DNA from: Dictyophora rubrovolvata
Taxonomy: Eukaryota > Basidiomycota > Agaricomycetes > Phallales > Phallaceae
Assembly (NCBI GenBank): GCA_029959195.1
Contig: CP114123.1
Span: forward strand, 992,001-1,056,000
DNA: 64,000 bases
Direction of reading: 5' to 3'
The notes below the pieces were generated by a model. That model was not told where the DNA came from and did not search any database. It saw only the letters and a program-made list of their open reading frames with translations. The position numbers and the translations under genes were made by a program. Shown piece after piece: positions 24,730-37,388 of the stretch (positions are counted from its first letter, which is position 1; each line of letters starts with the position of its first letter).

Positions 24730-27324
24730 ATGGTCAACTTAATACTCAATGCTACCTCTGCTGCTCTCTTTGCTTCTCAAGTTTGGGATTTTATTGTCGT
24801 CGGGGGTGGTACCGCAGGTATCACTGTCGCCACGAGGTTGGGAGATATACATTGACGAATTGTCCAAATGTTAAGATTTTTCTACGTATATGCAGACTTT
24901 CTGAGAATCCGGCCTTCCGTGTCGCTGTCATAGAAGCTGGTCTCGATGCAACAAGTAATCCAGCAGTCACTGTTGCGGGTAAGCTCAAATCTCTTCCTCC
25001 CTTGAGATTTGAGTTCAATGTGATCTTTTCAAGGAAATTGGCCTACTGTCTTTTCAGAACCCGAAATCACCTGGGGCTTTAACACCGTTCCTCAGACCTT
25101 CGCCGCTGGACAACCAGTTTCTCAACCACGGTAAGCTAAAAATCCACTTGCTGCCGGTCTATTTTTTTGACTTTTTCCACAAGAGGGAAGCTCGTCGGTG
25201 GATCCAGCGGAGTAAATTCCATGGAATGGCGTGTATGTATTGATATTTATTGTCATCTTTTCATGTTCATAGACTTTGTCCGCTCATTTTTGGGTTTAGA
25301 TTGGACACCAGGACGAGTATGATTCCTGGGAGCAGTTCGGAAACCCTGGCTGGAATTTCGACAGTCTTCTGCCATATTTCAAAAAGGCCGAGAATTTCAC
25401 ACCGCAAACCGGTAACCCTATCTTCCCTGGAACCGGTTCAATAACTTCCGACAAAGGCGTTGGCGGACCAATTACGGTGAACCCTTGCGCTCAAAAACGT
25501 TCATGCACATGGTATTGATATGCATTAGATTTCCTACAATATATGGTACACATCCTTGGCCAAATTATTCGTCCAAACTCTCCAAACTCTTGGTTTCAGC
25601 ATAAACAACAATCCAGAAAGCGGTAATTCAGGTGGTATTGCCAACATTCCGCGATCAGTCAGCGATGTGGATGGAACTCGACAGTTCGCCGGGAATGCAT
25701 ACCTTAATCAAGCTATAGGTCGAAGTAACTTTAACGTCATGTCGGGAGCACAAGCTACCAAAATACTCTTCAAAGAAGTACACGGAATACAAATTGCAAC
25801 AGGTGTTCAATTCGTTACAAATGGACAGACTTTCACCGTCTCTGCCGCTCGTGAGGTTATTCTTTCTGCTGGTAGGTTTTTCCTTCCCGCTGCAGTACCC
25901 ACCCTCTGATTTACACATTACAAATCAGGCTCTTTCCAAAGTCCACAACTCCTCGAACTCTCCGGTATCGGGCAACCCTCTATATTAAACCAATTTGGAA
26001 TCCCTACTCTAATCGATTTGCCTGTAGGCGAAAACCTGCAGGTCAGTCTGACCTCTCCCGAAGTCATTCTGTATCACTGATTCATACTTTATCAGGACCA
26101 TTTACTGATCAATATCCAATACACATTGAACCAAAAAACACAGAGTAAGACGAAAAAACATATGGTGTCAGTTTTATTAACCCCGCGATTCCAGATTCTC
26201 TTGACATTTTCTCCGTCCCTTCTAACTTAGTTCAAACCCCTATTAACACGTATGTTTAAATATCTTAATGCTGCTATTTTGCAATAACTTACTCGGATGA
26301 ATTACAGTCCAGTCAGAACTATGACTGGCACACCTTTCCTTTGGTCACCAATGAAATCGCTCACATCACCTGCCACCTTCGCAACTCTTGTCTCGGAGTT
26401 GAATAGCTATCTCGCATCTAATCTTACTGCATTGGAAAGAATACAATTCACACTTCAACACGGATGGCTGACGCAGTCCAATCCGATCGTTCCTGAAGGA
26501 CAAATCATTTTCGCTAACCTTCCCGGCTCCGCAGGACTTCCACTTCCCGATAACGCAACGGGGGTTTGGTTTCCAAGCTCTCATGTCGTGAGTGACACAT
26601 CAACGTAGTATGCCAAAAAGTGTTTTGATGAATTGTAATTCTAGCGCCCTCTCAGTCGTGGAACAGTGGTAAGTGCCAATTCCAGCCTTATTTTTTCTTT
26701 AGTCACAATTTGACACACCTTTGAAATAGCACATTGCTAGCAGCGACCCTTTGGCTGCTCCGGCGATAGATCCAAAATATCTATCACGTCAATACGGTGA
26801 GTCCATCCCATATAAGGCAAAAAAACTGAATGTCTTGATATCGTCCCTAGATGTCAACGTTTTCCTGGCAATTCTTGAGTTTACCATCAAACTTACAAAT
26901 TCAGGCTCATTTGCAAACGCCGTAAACGGAAAGTTCAATCCGCCAGCCAATCTAACGACCACGCCAGAATTAATTGGGTAAGAGATTTAATTTAAAAAAC
27001 AAATGAGAGGACAAAAAAATTGACCGCGGATCTTTTTTTAGCTGGATCAAAAGTGGTATTGCTACTCAATTCCACCCTGCGGGTACCGTGCCAATGGCTG
27101 CTCAGGAATTGGGAGGAGTAGTAAATCCAGATCTCTTGGTCTATGGAACGTCAAATCTCCGTGTCGTTGATGCTAGTATTATGCCGTTAATCGTTGGCGC
27201 CAATCTTCAAGCCACAGTATATGCAATTGCAGAGAAGGTTAGCAAAAGCTAATTGACTTTCGACCAATATGTGATTTACCATCTGCGTCCACAGGCCGCA
27301 GATATAATCAAAGCAGCGAACTGA
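24730..27324 (+). CDS. GMC family FAD-dependent oxidoreductase 2
   Basis: This is a second GMC flavoprotein, similar in length and exon layout to GMC1. The start [20 protein letters not shown] leads into the FAD motif [14 protein letters not shown] and [15 protein letters not shown]. Then come [16 protein letters not shown] (signature 1), [37 protein letters not shown] (signature 2), and the C-terminal [34 protein letters not shown] and [19 protein letters not shown], ending KAAN-stop at 27324. The active-site pair is His (FHPAG) and Asn (GANLQ), as in many oxidases and dehydrogenases of the family. No signal peptide is seen. Its orientation matches the P450. It is probably a tailoring oxidase; GMC1 and GMC2 look like an old duplication. 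Confidence 0.87.
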
Positions 27325-28779
27325 ATGTTTCCAGCGTAGCATATACTCATTCACTCGTTTTTTTTCTCTTTCTCTGGGCTGCCATTTTTTCAATGTTCCA
27401 GCAAAACCATGAACATTCTCTTCCAATTTGTAGAATACTAGTAGCGCAGCGTTAATTGACTCTATTGAGTAACGTACATATTATATATCATGATTCCACA
27501 CGTCCTTCGACAGCACGACACACTGATCCAGTCTCAACTGCTGAATGAAGATTGAGCTCACTAGACGGTGAATGTGTTCATACAGGTCCTAAGCAGACTC
27601 TGACATCTGCTGCTCGTCTAGATGCTGGTCGGAAAGTCTTTTGTGTATTTTCTTAGCAACACTTTGGCATACTGTTTCGTCATTTCTGAATTTGACATGT
27701 CTCGCCTCACAGGTATTTGGAGATTGGCTGGAGCTGTCTGATTTAAATTGATTGGTCAAGTGACTCAAGTCCTAACGAAAAAACGAGTCGGCACATTTTG
27801 TACACCTTGACAAACAGTAAGAATCTCCTTCGAGATACACGCCCGGGCCAGATGCTCTTGATAACTATGCACAGAAGTTATCGAATAACATCCCCAGTAT
27901 AAGGATAAAGTCTGTCTCCGCCACAGACCGCATCATGTTCTCCAGAATCAACTAGTATCGATCCCAATTTGGCAGTGCCTGTGTTAACATGCATCTCCCT
28001 GTTCCATATAATTCAAAGGCGAACACCAATCTGAAGAAAAATGACCCCGTCTCCGAGAGGCACAGGCCGGATACTGTTCCGAGTTGTGTTTGGAGGAGAT
28101 AAGTATTTTTCTTTAGGGGCATAATCGGATTCATATATTGAAGTGTGTTTAGTAAAACCGGTGGTGCTACTAGCACCGCTTGTGTTGGTACAAATATAAA
28201 TACTACTTAAGTGCCCCCTCATGATCGGTCAAATTGGATGGAGCAATGTAATAGAAAGATGCTAGTAATCCAGTATGTAAAATCAAATCTATTGGGAAAC
28301 GCCAAAAACCTATATCATGAAACCTTAACCCGTTCTAAATTTAGAAATTTAAATGTATTCCAACAAATGTCTGTTCTGTCCCATGTAAGCTTAGCTAATA
28401 AGTCAAGTTCAAGTTGCAGGTAAAAGATTTCGACATACAACTTCACAATCCAACGAAGATTTAAACGCTCGACGCTTATTCCATTTCCAGCAATCTTACA
28501 GGCTCTCTTCCTGCTCCGAACTTGAATATAGATTATGCTTAGTCTTCTTGTGGGTGTCAAGCGCGTCTTTCCTCTTGGCCCTATAACCACTGAAATATTT
28601 GTGAGTGAAATATTAAGCCGAGAAGGCAATCATCTCTTTTTTTACCAGACTTTGCATTCGAACTTTGCTCCATTATTTTCAGTCTTGACATGTCGTTTCG
28701 CTTCGGAGAGCTTTCCAAACTGAGCATTCAAAAGTCGATTATTCGGGATGTCATTAGCACTGTTCCGGGAAAATCTAGA
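27325..28779. other. gene-poor stretch with a decayed duplicate
   Basis: No intact gene is supported. The part from about 27826 to 28230 is a decayed copy of the segment at 28780-29160 (see next entry). Elsewhere only short frames without motifs occur. Confidence 0.45.
27826..28230 (-). pseudogene. decayed copy of the unknown gene at 28780-29350
   Basis: The plus strand here reads ...TTCGAGATACACGCCCGG then CAGATGCTCTTGATAACTAT, against TTCGAGATACGCCC then CAGATGCTCTTGATAAATAT at 28837-28868. Homology continues on the minus strand in pieces matching VHIYQEHLGR and the ...RPVP... segment. Stops interrupt it, so it is called a pseudogene. Same orientation as its partner, about 1 kb away. Confidence 0.4.
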
Positions 28780-29350
28780 TCATATTTGTCGGTGGACGCG
28801 CCGATAGAAAACGCACCATTTCATACAGTAATATTCCTTCGAGATACGCCCCAGATGCTCTTGATAAATATGCACCAGAACATCCAAAGGATCATCGAAA
28901 GACACTCGGTGCCGACATCCTGGGAATAATGGATAAAATTCATTATCTTCCGACTTCATCACGAATGGATATAAATCCCCTGGAGTGTGGAAATTGTTCT
29001 CCAGACACACGTGACAATCCCATTTTGGGGATACCTGCCATGGTAAAATGCATATTAACATTCTGTTTATACGTGATTTAAAGGTGATATTAACTGGAAG
29101 AATACCCTCATCTTTGGAAGGTACAGGCTTGGGTCTCATGCCTAATTCCTGCAAAGTAGCTGGGTACTTGGTTCCAGACGCGGGTACTACGACGTGATTT
29201 GGTGCTGCTGCATTCTAATAAGTTTTGTTATAGACTTAACTGAGAATAAAGACTGAACTAAAGTGGGTTTTGGTGTCAATGTTGTAAACATTGCCATCAA
29301 TATGACGCATTATGTCCTCGACCGACAACGACACTGATAGAATGCACATT
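28780..29350 (-). CDS. small hypothetical protein with a Cys/His segment
   Basis: I do not recognise this gene. The main exon (about 29154-28780) reads LGMRPKPVPSKDEGILPVN, then WDCHVCLENNFHTPGDLYPF, and near its end DDPLDVLVHIYQEHLGRISK. CxxC plus later His residues could be a small zinc-binding unit, but this is only a guess. A possible 5' exon at about 29330-29240 reads SVEDIMRHIDGNVYNIDTK. A decayed copy lies at 27826-28230. No transcription-level support can be seen; it may itself be a relic. Confidence 0.3.
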
Positions 29351-31106
29351 GAGATAAAAAGAGGAGTAAATAGGAAGAATATGTACTTACTTCTTCCAAC
29401 GTGGAGTACGTGAGGTCTGGAATCTGACGAGAAGATACTTAAATAGCCGCGATGCTATTCCATGGCAGGAAGATAGGACTTTTCAGAAATTGTGAAACCA
29501 CAGACATGAAGCCTCAAAAAACTGTGGGATGAGGCTCTCTACTCGTTGCGAGGCTGAGGACACTTTCATAAACCATGGCAAGATCGGTTTGTGGGATTTT
29601 CAGCATTTTTGGTTGGGCGATATTGAAGCACCTCAATGTGAACACCATTGTTACTGGATAATGATAGAATCTTACACTCTAAAGGTGCACCTAAAAATAA
29701 ATGGAATCAAGCTTATATTAGCAGGAATGAAATGATGCATACGGAAAGGGGAAGTAAACTTGGTAAAGAGTGGCAACGTCTTCAGGCTTTTTCAAGACGG
29801 CCGTGGCCACTACTACCCCATAATGATTCCAAGGCTGAGGCTTTGTTGATATTTCCTTCACGACTGCACACACTATTAAAGCCAAAGCGCAGCCAGGCAG
29901 GTTACAACTATTTATGACTCAATTTCTTCCATTCCATATTGGCTATAGTTGAGACGAATGGACCAGCTTTCAAGGCCACGTCGGGTTACTATTTGCCTGA
30001 CATGGGGTGCGTTTGAGGGGACTGGCGGGAAGGCCCTGGCTATGTTAGGAGGGGGGGTTATCTACGAGACTCGAGCTTGAGAGGCAATCTGCCAGATAGC
30101 AGACACAGGCTCACCGTTTCTTTGTGAGTTGCAAGCATTCTCAGCATAACATTGTTACCCTAGAATACCATAGATTTGTATTTTTCCACGAGCTGATGCC
30201 ATATTCACCTAGTCGTTTGCGAAGAAATTTAAACCATGGCTGGCAGTTGGCTAGATAATATCTCCTAGGTGCGAGGCTTTATAGCTAAAGAAAAGCGCGC
30301 TCAAACCGAGCGAGTTATATCTTGGTGTGTCTAGACATGCAATTTCGATTTTTGCGTGATCTAAGTGACAATTCCACGGTAGTGCCATAATGTATTAGAC
30401 GAAGCCAGCCCGGGCTCTCAAGATCTCAAGCTTTTTGTGTCAGCCGGTACGGACCGCTCCCCTTCTTTTCATTTACATGACCAAAGCTCATAGAATACTT
30501 GGAAGACGTCGGTTTGCCCGATCGTCGCATTGAAAAGAAACCTGAAAGTTATCTCAGTTTGTGTCTCAAAAGAAGTCAAAGAAGAAAGAGACCGAATTGC
30601 GACAATCAATCACCAAAAGAATTAAACGGTAGTTTATCGCCTATTATTCAGGGATTACTAGCTCAGCTGAGGACTTTATAGCAGATGCATTGACAGTTGC
30701 TACTAACTAAGTTTATCCTATAAATTGCCGCAAATTTGAAATTGAGGTATCTTCAATTGAGAAGTTGCCGCGTGGGTTTTTTTTTAAAAAAAAAAACAGC
30801 TAAAGTGTGAATATGAGATAAGTACGCATCAGCGGTAACAAAATGGAATACGTAAAGGTTTTTTTAAATGAAACAGAAAAAAAAGAGACATCGGTTGTGT
30901 GCCCGATAATTACAAACGAACGGCAATAGACCCACTTTGGTCGGGTAATAAAGTTAATTTAGATGCTGTGGTGCCGTCGTCGTCTTTTCAAGGTGAAATT
31001 GTCTTTTTTACCAGTGTCTTTGTCGACATCTACACATATTCTCTCCAACTTCTCTCCAATTAACTCGAGTTATCCTATTTCGACGGTTTATTCTATTCCC
31101 CGAGGT
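29351..31106. other. intergenic, 1.75 kb
   Basis: No gene or repeat family was recognised between the unknown minus-strand gene and MYG1. A homopolymer run (T then A, about 30777-30799) stands out. The segment 30963-31106 is an in-frame open extension of MYG1 and is treated in the findings. Confidence 0.5.
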
Positions 31107-32607
31107 ATGTCCGAACAGCCGCCAGCTTGCAAGCGAGCGAGAATGGAGCGCAAGGTCTGTGTTTTGGCCCTCATCGTCACTTCAGTCTGTGATCGTTTTT
31201 TCTTTCTTTTCCTAGGTTATTGGAACGCATGATGGCACTTTTCATTGCGACGAGGCCCTCGCCGTTTATCTACTACGATTAACCAAAGCATACGACAAAG
31301 CGGGTTGGTGATCTCCCTTTGGGCCTTCAAAGAGTCCTATCGCGCTGACTCTGCATGTAGATCTCCGAAGGACAAGAGACCCGGCCAAGTTGAATACTTG
31401 TGATATCGTCGTTGATGTTGGAGGCATTTACGACGTTGCATCCCAACGTTTCGATCATCACCAGCGCGGCTTCGAGGAAGTCTTTGGTCAGGGCAAACAT
31501 ACTACCATAAAACTGAGTAGTGCTGGGTTGGTTTATAAGTGAGTGTACGATGTGGTTTTACGTCACATTTGTTATTCTGAGCCGCATGTTCAATAGACAT
31601 TTTGGACGAGAAATCATCGCAAACCAACTCAATCTACCAACCACGCATCCAGACGTGCAGACCCTTTTCCTAAAACTTTATAGTGTACGTACTCGTTCTC
31701 GGCATTATGGCTGTGGATCAATCAATACCTTACGCCGTTTGTTGCTCTTGCTATAACAGGTCTTCATCGAGCCTATCGATGCAATCGATAATGGAATCTC
31801 GCAGAGCGATGGAGAAGCACGCTATAAAATCCATACGGATTTGAGTAGTCGTGTTGGTTGGCTTAACCCGAGCTGGCGTGATAAAGTTGACGATAAAGAT
31901 GTTGATGTCCGTATCGAGCATCCCTGAACGTCCATATTCACAATATTCACACCTTCTCTCAGGAACGTTTTGAAAGAGCCTCAAAGTTAACTGGAGATGA
32001 GTTTGTCGACAGACTTAATTCCTACGCTTACTCCTGGCTGCCGGCTCGTAGTATCGTCGAAGACTCTTTAAGAGATAGACAGCAAGTGCACAACAGCGGA
32101 AGAATCATGCTATTAGAGACCTTTGCTCCATGGAAGGTACCTCATCCAAAGTCATCCTTGCTTTGCGACTGAGACATATGCTCACTATTCTACCTAGGAA
32201 CATCTATTCGATCTTGAAGAGGAATTATCATTATCACCGAACGAGAAACCCTTTTACGTGATATATCCTGACGAATTTGCAAATACATGGAGGATCCAAG
32301 CAGTGCCTATTGATCCCGGAAGCTTCCAAAGCCGACAGCCACTGCCGGAAGAGTAAGGAACCTTTCCTCTCCTGTTATACCGCTCAACCGACCCTGTGAA
32401 TTGAATTCCAGATGGCGAGGCATACGCGATGAAGAACTTTCCGCTAAAATTGGGATTCCTGGTTGTATTTTTGTGCATGCCTCCGGATTCATTGGTGGTA
32501 AGTGTTATAGGCGGGATTATATAGTTTTTTTTCTGATAGAGTTCACACCAGGGAATAAATCCAAGGAAGGTGTATTGGAAATGGCCGTGAAAGCTTTAGC
32601 ATTATAA
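31107..32607 (+). CDS. MYG1: MYG1 family DHH-like exonuclease
   Basis: MYG1 is a conserved eukaryotic 3'-5' RNA exonuclease; human MYG1 acts in both nucleus and mitochondrion. The protein starts [16 protein letters not shown] (a basic stretch that could serve as a nuclear signal), and exon 2 carries the family motif [20 protein letters not shown]. The DHH-like motif [14 protein letters not shown] and [14 protein letters not shown] follow. Later exons read [53 protein letters not shown] and [17 protein letters not shown], ending AVKALAL-stop. About eight short introns all keep frame. An in-frame ATG at 30963 would add about 48 residues with an Arg-rich start. The assignment is strong; the start is open. 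Confidence 0.92.
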
Positions 32608-33004
32608 AGAAAATTCGTCATTTGTAATCGTAGAGCAGCCAAGAATGCTAAATGTCCAATGCACACACGCTGGACAGTAGTAAGCGCCGTCACAGTAAGC
32701 TGCGACACCAAAGCAAGACAAATCTTCGCTTTGTACCATCACGCTCGTCCAACTCCAGTTACTCTCTGATTCCCTGTCTATCACCACTATAATAATATTC
32801 CTCTTAAGTTTATAGTTCTTTTGCTTTGGGTTATTTCGAGGGGAAACATTCACTTGTCCAGCCCCACTTCTTCAAAAAAGAACCAAAAAGCACTCCTTCA
32901 GCGTGTTTTTTGCTTTCCTGCCGCAAGTCGGTCGTGTGTCACCCACCCTGTCTGACTCTCGTCTCTGTAACACTTTCTAATTCAACTTTCCTCCCTCCCC
33001 CCTC
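32608..33004. other. intergenic, promoter of the RING gene
   Basis: This is 397 bp between the MYG1 stop and the RING-H2 gene start. It is CT-rich just before 33005, as expected for a basidiomycete core promoter. Nothing else was recognised. Confidence 0.5.
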
Positions 33005-36000
33005 ATGGGCAACTCGCATTCCGCGCTCTCGCAGCGAAAGACTGAACAATCCCAACCTCTTCATAGTCAGACGTCCGACTCTCATGCTGATGCACGACGA
33101 ACACCTTCATCCGAAGGAACATCGAACCAGGCTCAGTCGCCAGGTATACCTGGTGGTGTGAGAGAAGAGACGATGGCGACAGATCTCGCGCAGTCGCCCG
33201 CCACTGGGAAAAGGAAGTCTTTCTTGAACTTTGCGTCCTTAAGAAAGCAGCCACCGAGGACGAGTGTTGAGGTGTCAGACAACCACCAAAGTACGCAAAT
33301 ATAATTTATTTTATTGTAACTAATTGTAAATAAAAACATTTACTTAACCTCTAGCAGACGAAGGTGCCAACTCATACCCCACTCGTCTCTGGAGATCTGG
33401 TCTACGCGGATCGAGCAGGCCTAGACCAACCTCCGTCCTCGTCCCACCAACATCTACCACGCCTCCCCGACGGCCATCCTCTGCCATTCTGTCGGCACCG
33501 CCGGCGTCAGCTCCAACTACGAAAATGAAAGGCAAAGGCAAAGCACGCGATGAAACTACCTCCACGCCAAGTGCCAGCAGCACCACGCCTACATTTCGAG
33601 GGCTTGGGCTTCATAGACTCGATGAACCGCCACCAGTTTTAGATTCAGATTTGCCAATAGCTGGGGAAGAAATGCCGTTATCAGAACAAGTTCTCATCGA
33701 GTTAAGCAATCTCCAACAACAGCACCAGCAAGACGAAGTGCCAAGCATTAAATATGATACAAAACATGATGTTAATACTCCCCCCGAGCTCAGTGGCAAT
33801 ACTGTTACCCCCTTGAACGAAAAAGAAGAAGATCCAAATTATGTCCTCGAGGCAGCTCGTGCCCCAAAACCTATACCAGCTTGCCCAATAGCCGTACAAC
33901 CAGCTTCTCCCTCTTCCTCCTTCACGCGATTATCGGATACTCTCGGCTCGTGGATGGGTGGTATTAGCCAATCCAGCGAGTCCAACGACACCGCATTACC
34001 TAACCCTAACAATAACGATAACCATACAGAAGTCGTGGAAGTGGTACCACCAGTCAGCGAACCTGATGTCTGTCCGTAAGTAGATTTGTAACTCTCTGGC
34101 GTCACAACTGATGATTTTAATTTTAATCGCGCTGATAGTTCGTCGATACCTATCTCATTGCCTGAAGCTTCTACAAGGACACAGACACAGAGCAGCAATG
34201 CCAACGCCAATGCTAATACCAACACCAATGCTAATACTGGCGCGCGACGCCCTCTGCCTCCCACAGGAACAGGGACAATTGTGGTTGTGCAAGGCGTCGT
34301 TCATACCGCCGATGTTCGACAGTCTCAGCCGGACTCTCCTCCACACCATCACCATCACCACCACCACAGACCGCCTCGAAATATTTCATCCACCCCTGCC
34401 CTTCGAAATTTATTCCCTACCTTACCATCCCAAACCCGCCCGACAACTCCTCAGCCTACTAGCTCAACACGTAACAGGTTTTCTTCATTCACAGACACTC
34501 TTCGGCAGCGCTCAAGATCTAGAACTCCTACTTCATCGACCCGAAATAGAAACCAAAACAATAATACCCCCACATTAGACGATTATTTGGGTGTTCATGT
34601 CAGCGAGCATCACGATCGTGATCAATCAGTGTTGAGTTTGGGTTTAGAAAATCCTGCCTCGGACTCGGAAACCTCTACGTCTTTTACGGAGACTACCTCG
34701 TCGGTTGGAGCGGTTGTGTCAACAGATGATACGTCGACATTAGCTTCGACATTAGATCCATCTGTGGATCTTATTGCTCGGCCGAGAGATGATCGTGCCG
34801 TGAACTCTTCTCTCAATGACGACCCTTCCGGAACAAATAATAGCAATACTTCCTCTGACGATGAGGCTGATGGTGAACTGTCGCCCGGTAGTATTGAAGT
34901 TCTGGGCACGTTACTAAGGTATGTCTATATCCTCTCATTCGAACAACTCTAGAGTTTTGGTTAATCTTATCTGAAAGCGTCGCCACTGCTGCAACGGCTG
35001 CTTCTCTTGTCAACGGCACAACGGAGCCCTTGTTCAACCCTAATTTGGCGGGAAGACTCGCAGAAGATTCTCTTACTGGGTCTCCTCGAGGTGTACGGCA
35101 GACACCTCACAACCCAAGTGATCGTATGCGTTCCGCTTGGGATAATTTCAGAGATCGGTTCAGTCGGTCACGACGGCGCAATACCGATGGTGATCTTTCT
35201 ACAGACGTTGATGATACGAGAGAACAGATGGTTCGTGAAATGGCTAGAGCTTTCAATCTCGACTTGGGCGGTGGTGGCAGTAACGGTGGATCTGGAGAAC
35301 GAGAGTTAGGATCAGCTTCCTCTTCCGATCCTCATTTGGCAGGATCCAATTCGGACGCTCCAGAAGGCAGTTTCGAACAGTTTCTGCATAATCTCCAAGT
35401 TGATTTGCGTACTGCTTTGGCTGAAAACTACGCGGCTCGAAGATCGGGAGGTGAGCGAGCGGAACGTAGGGAGCCTAATACGGCGAGCCAAACTAGTCAG
35501 CCAGAGTCGACTCAATCACCAGCCGTATCCGATATAAATATACCACAATCGCAAACGCAGACTGTTCCGACAGCCTCAAATATTAACCCTGTAGAATCGT
35601 CTATCGGGGTTCCTTATCATCCACGAAGCCCACACTCAGCTACAATTGATCTCCCACCATTGCCAGCTGCAGCGGACTTGCCAAATTCAAATGAAAGGGA
35701 CAGAAGACCTCAAGCTAGAGCTATTACTGGCCAACCAGGTGCTGGGATTAATTGGTGGAGACTCTACAGGTTCCCACCTATGGTTATGGCGTCATCTCCT
35801 GTGAATGGCGCGACATCCTCAGCTTCGAACTCGGACCCTACTGGCTTGGAGACACAGCCACCGCTGTCGCAATCGCAATCGCAATCTTCACAATTGAATA
35901 CAGAGGATGTGGGGTTCCACATGGAATCCGAATCTTCTGACCGACGAGCGGAATCCTCTCAAGAACGCCAGGCTCAACCTCAACTCCAGCAGCAGCAGCA

Positions 36001-36984
36001 ACAACAGGCATCGGACGGATCACAGCAAGTAGTCCCAGTCATTGTGGTCGGCTTACAATCTGTTCCTGTCAATAGAAATGGAGCCAGTCAACCGGAAGAC
36101 CATCAATTTGGGGGAGAAGCAGAACTCGTGGCTGAAAACCCTGCCGAGTCTACACGAGGTAGATCATGGCCTGCGCGCGCTGCGTCGACTGCCTCTCGAG
36201 CATTTAGCCGAATGGGTAGGCGTAATGAAGACGGTTCTACCGACCAACATCATCATCGCACCAACGATAATACCGAGCCGAGAACACATACAGGACGTAC
36301 TTACCTTATATTCGTTATTGGCGGTAAGTTAAATAGGACATCTATATTTCCTCCTTCGCTATTTCCCGCTTAATTTTTGTATTGAATGAACAATCAACTC
36401 AAACTTCTTTTTTCAGGATACTATCCCCCTAATCATGGTATCGTGACAGGGGCAGATGATATGAATTCATTTGAGGCGCTCTGGTATGATCACACAACCC
36501 AATGGATGTCTTCTTACCATACTCATCCTCAATTCTTTCGCTGTTTTACAGGGAGCTTGCTGAGCTCATTGGACAAGTTAAGCCTCAGGTTGCCAGTAAA
36601 GAAGATATTGAACAGTCTGGGTTGGAGGTCTTCAAGGCTTCCAGGCTGTCAGAGTATGAAGCGAGTCATAAGGTTGCTTCGAATACCACTGAGAGGGTAT
36701 GTTCTTTTATGAGTCTATACCATTTCTTTATGCTGAATGTGTTCTTTTACTAGTGTTTGATTTGTCTGGACGACTATGGATCAGAGGATGAAATCCGGTT
36801 ACTCTCGTGTACTCATGCTTTCCATCGGAATTGTGTGGACAGGTGCGTTGTTTCAAACTAGTCAATGAAACATATTCATGTTACTTCTAGGTGGTTGGAG
36901 CAAGGTAAAAACAATTGTCCAGCATGCCGTTCGAAAGGAGTCAGAACCACGGACGATCCACCTGTCCCGCTGCCGTCGCTGTGA
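33005..36984 (+). CDS. large low-complexity RING-H2 E3 ubiquitin ligase
   Basis: The protein starts MGNSHSALSQRK (MGxxxS, a possible N-myristoylation signal) and runs for well over 1,100 residues, most of it Ser/Thr/Asn/Gln-rich and probably unstructured. Landmarks are an Asn/Ala/Thr repeat (NANANANTNTNANTG, about 34198-34240), an eight-His run (about 34340-34366), a Gln run (about 35986-36008) and a conserved segment FEALWELAELIGQVKPQVAS before the end. The C-terminal RING-H2 finger has all ligands: CLICLDDYGSEDE, CTHAFHRNCVDRWLEQ, NCPACR. It ends VPLPSL-stop at 36984. The RING binds an E2 enzyme; the substrate is unknown. The exon count is about seven. Low-complexity exons make the exact splice sites less sure than the finger itself. 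Confidence 0.85.
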
Positions 36985-37388
36985 CAATCATAATTTGCTA
37001 AACCTTGTAAATGATGGACACTCGCAATCCCTATTATTCGCCTGTTTTTTACGTCTCATATATCGATCGTCGCAATACCGAGAATAACTCTCATGGAACA
37101 GTCTCTCACTAGCATTTTCTTTTCCTCATTAATCAAGACTCCATTACTCATGCACACACCCTCTTTCAAACTCGAATTCTGTCCTGTCTTCTTCTCCCAG
37201 CTATCTTCTCGCAGCTTGTGTGTTTTGTGTAAAATGTTTTTTCTCGGGCTTTTATTCTTTTGTAGCCATTTAGTAACATATATCGCGCTTCACTTGTAAT
37301 ATTTGTCAATGAACGCAGTGGTTTTATTAGCACTAATATTAAGGGTCTTTTTGAACAAATAACGTGATAGTGTATTACCGGTGACTTA
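36985..37388. other. intergenic, convergent 3' ends
   Basis: This is 404 bp between the stops of the RING gene and ETF-beta. No gene or repeat was recognised. Confidence 0.55.

Noticed and set aside
33839-34367. minus-strand frames opposite the RING gene
   Set aside because: They arise from the simple-sequence composition of the coding strand (poly-His, Asn/Ala repeats).
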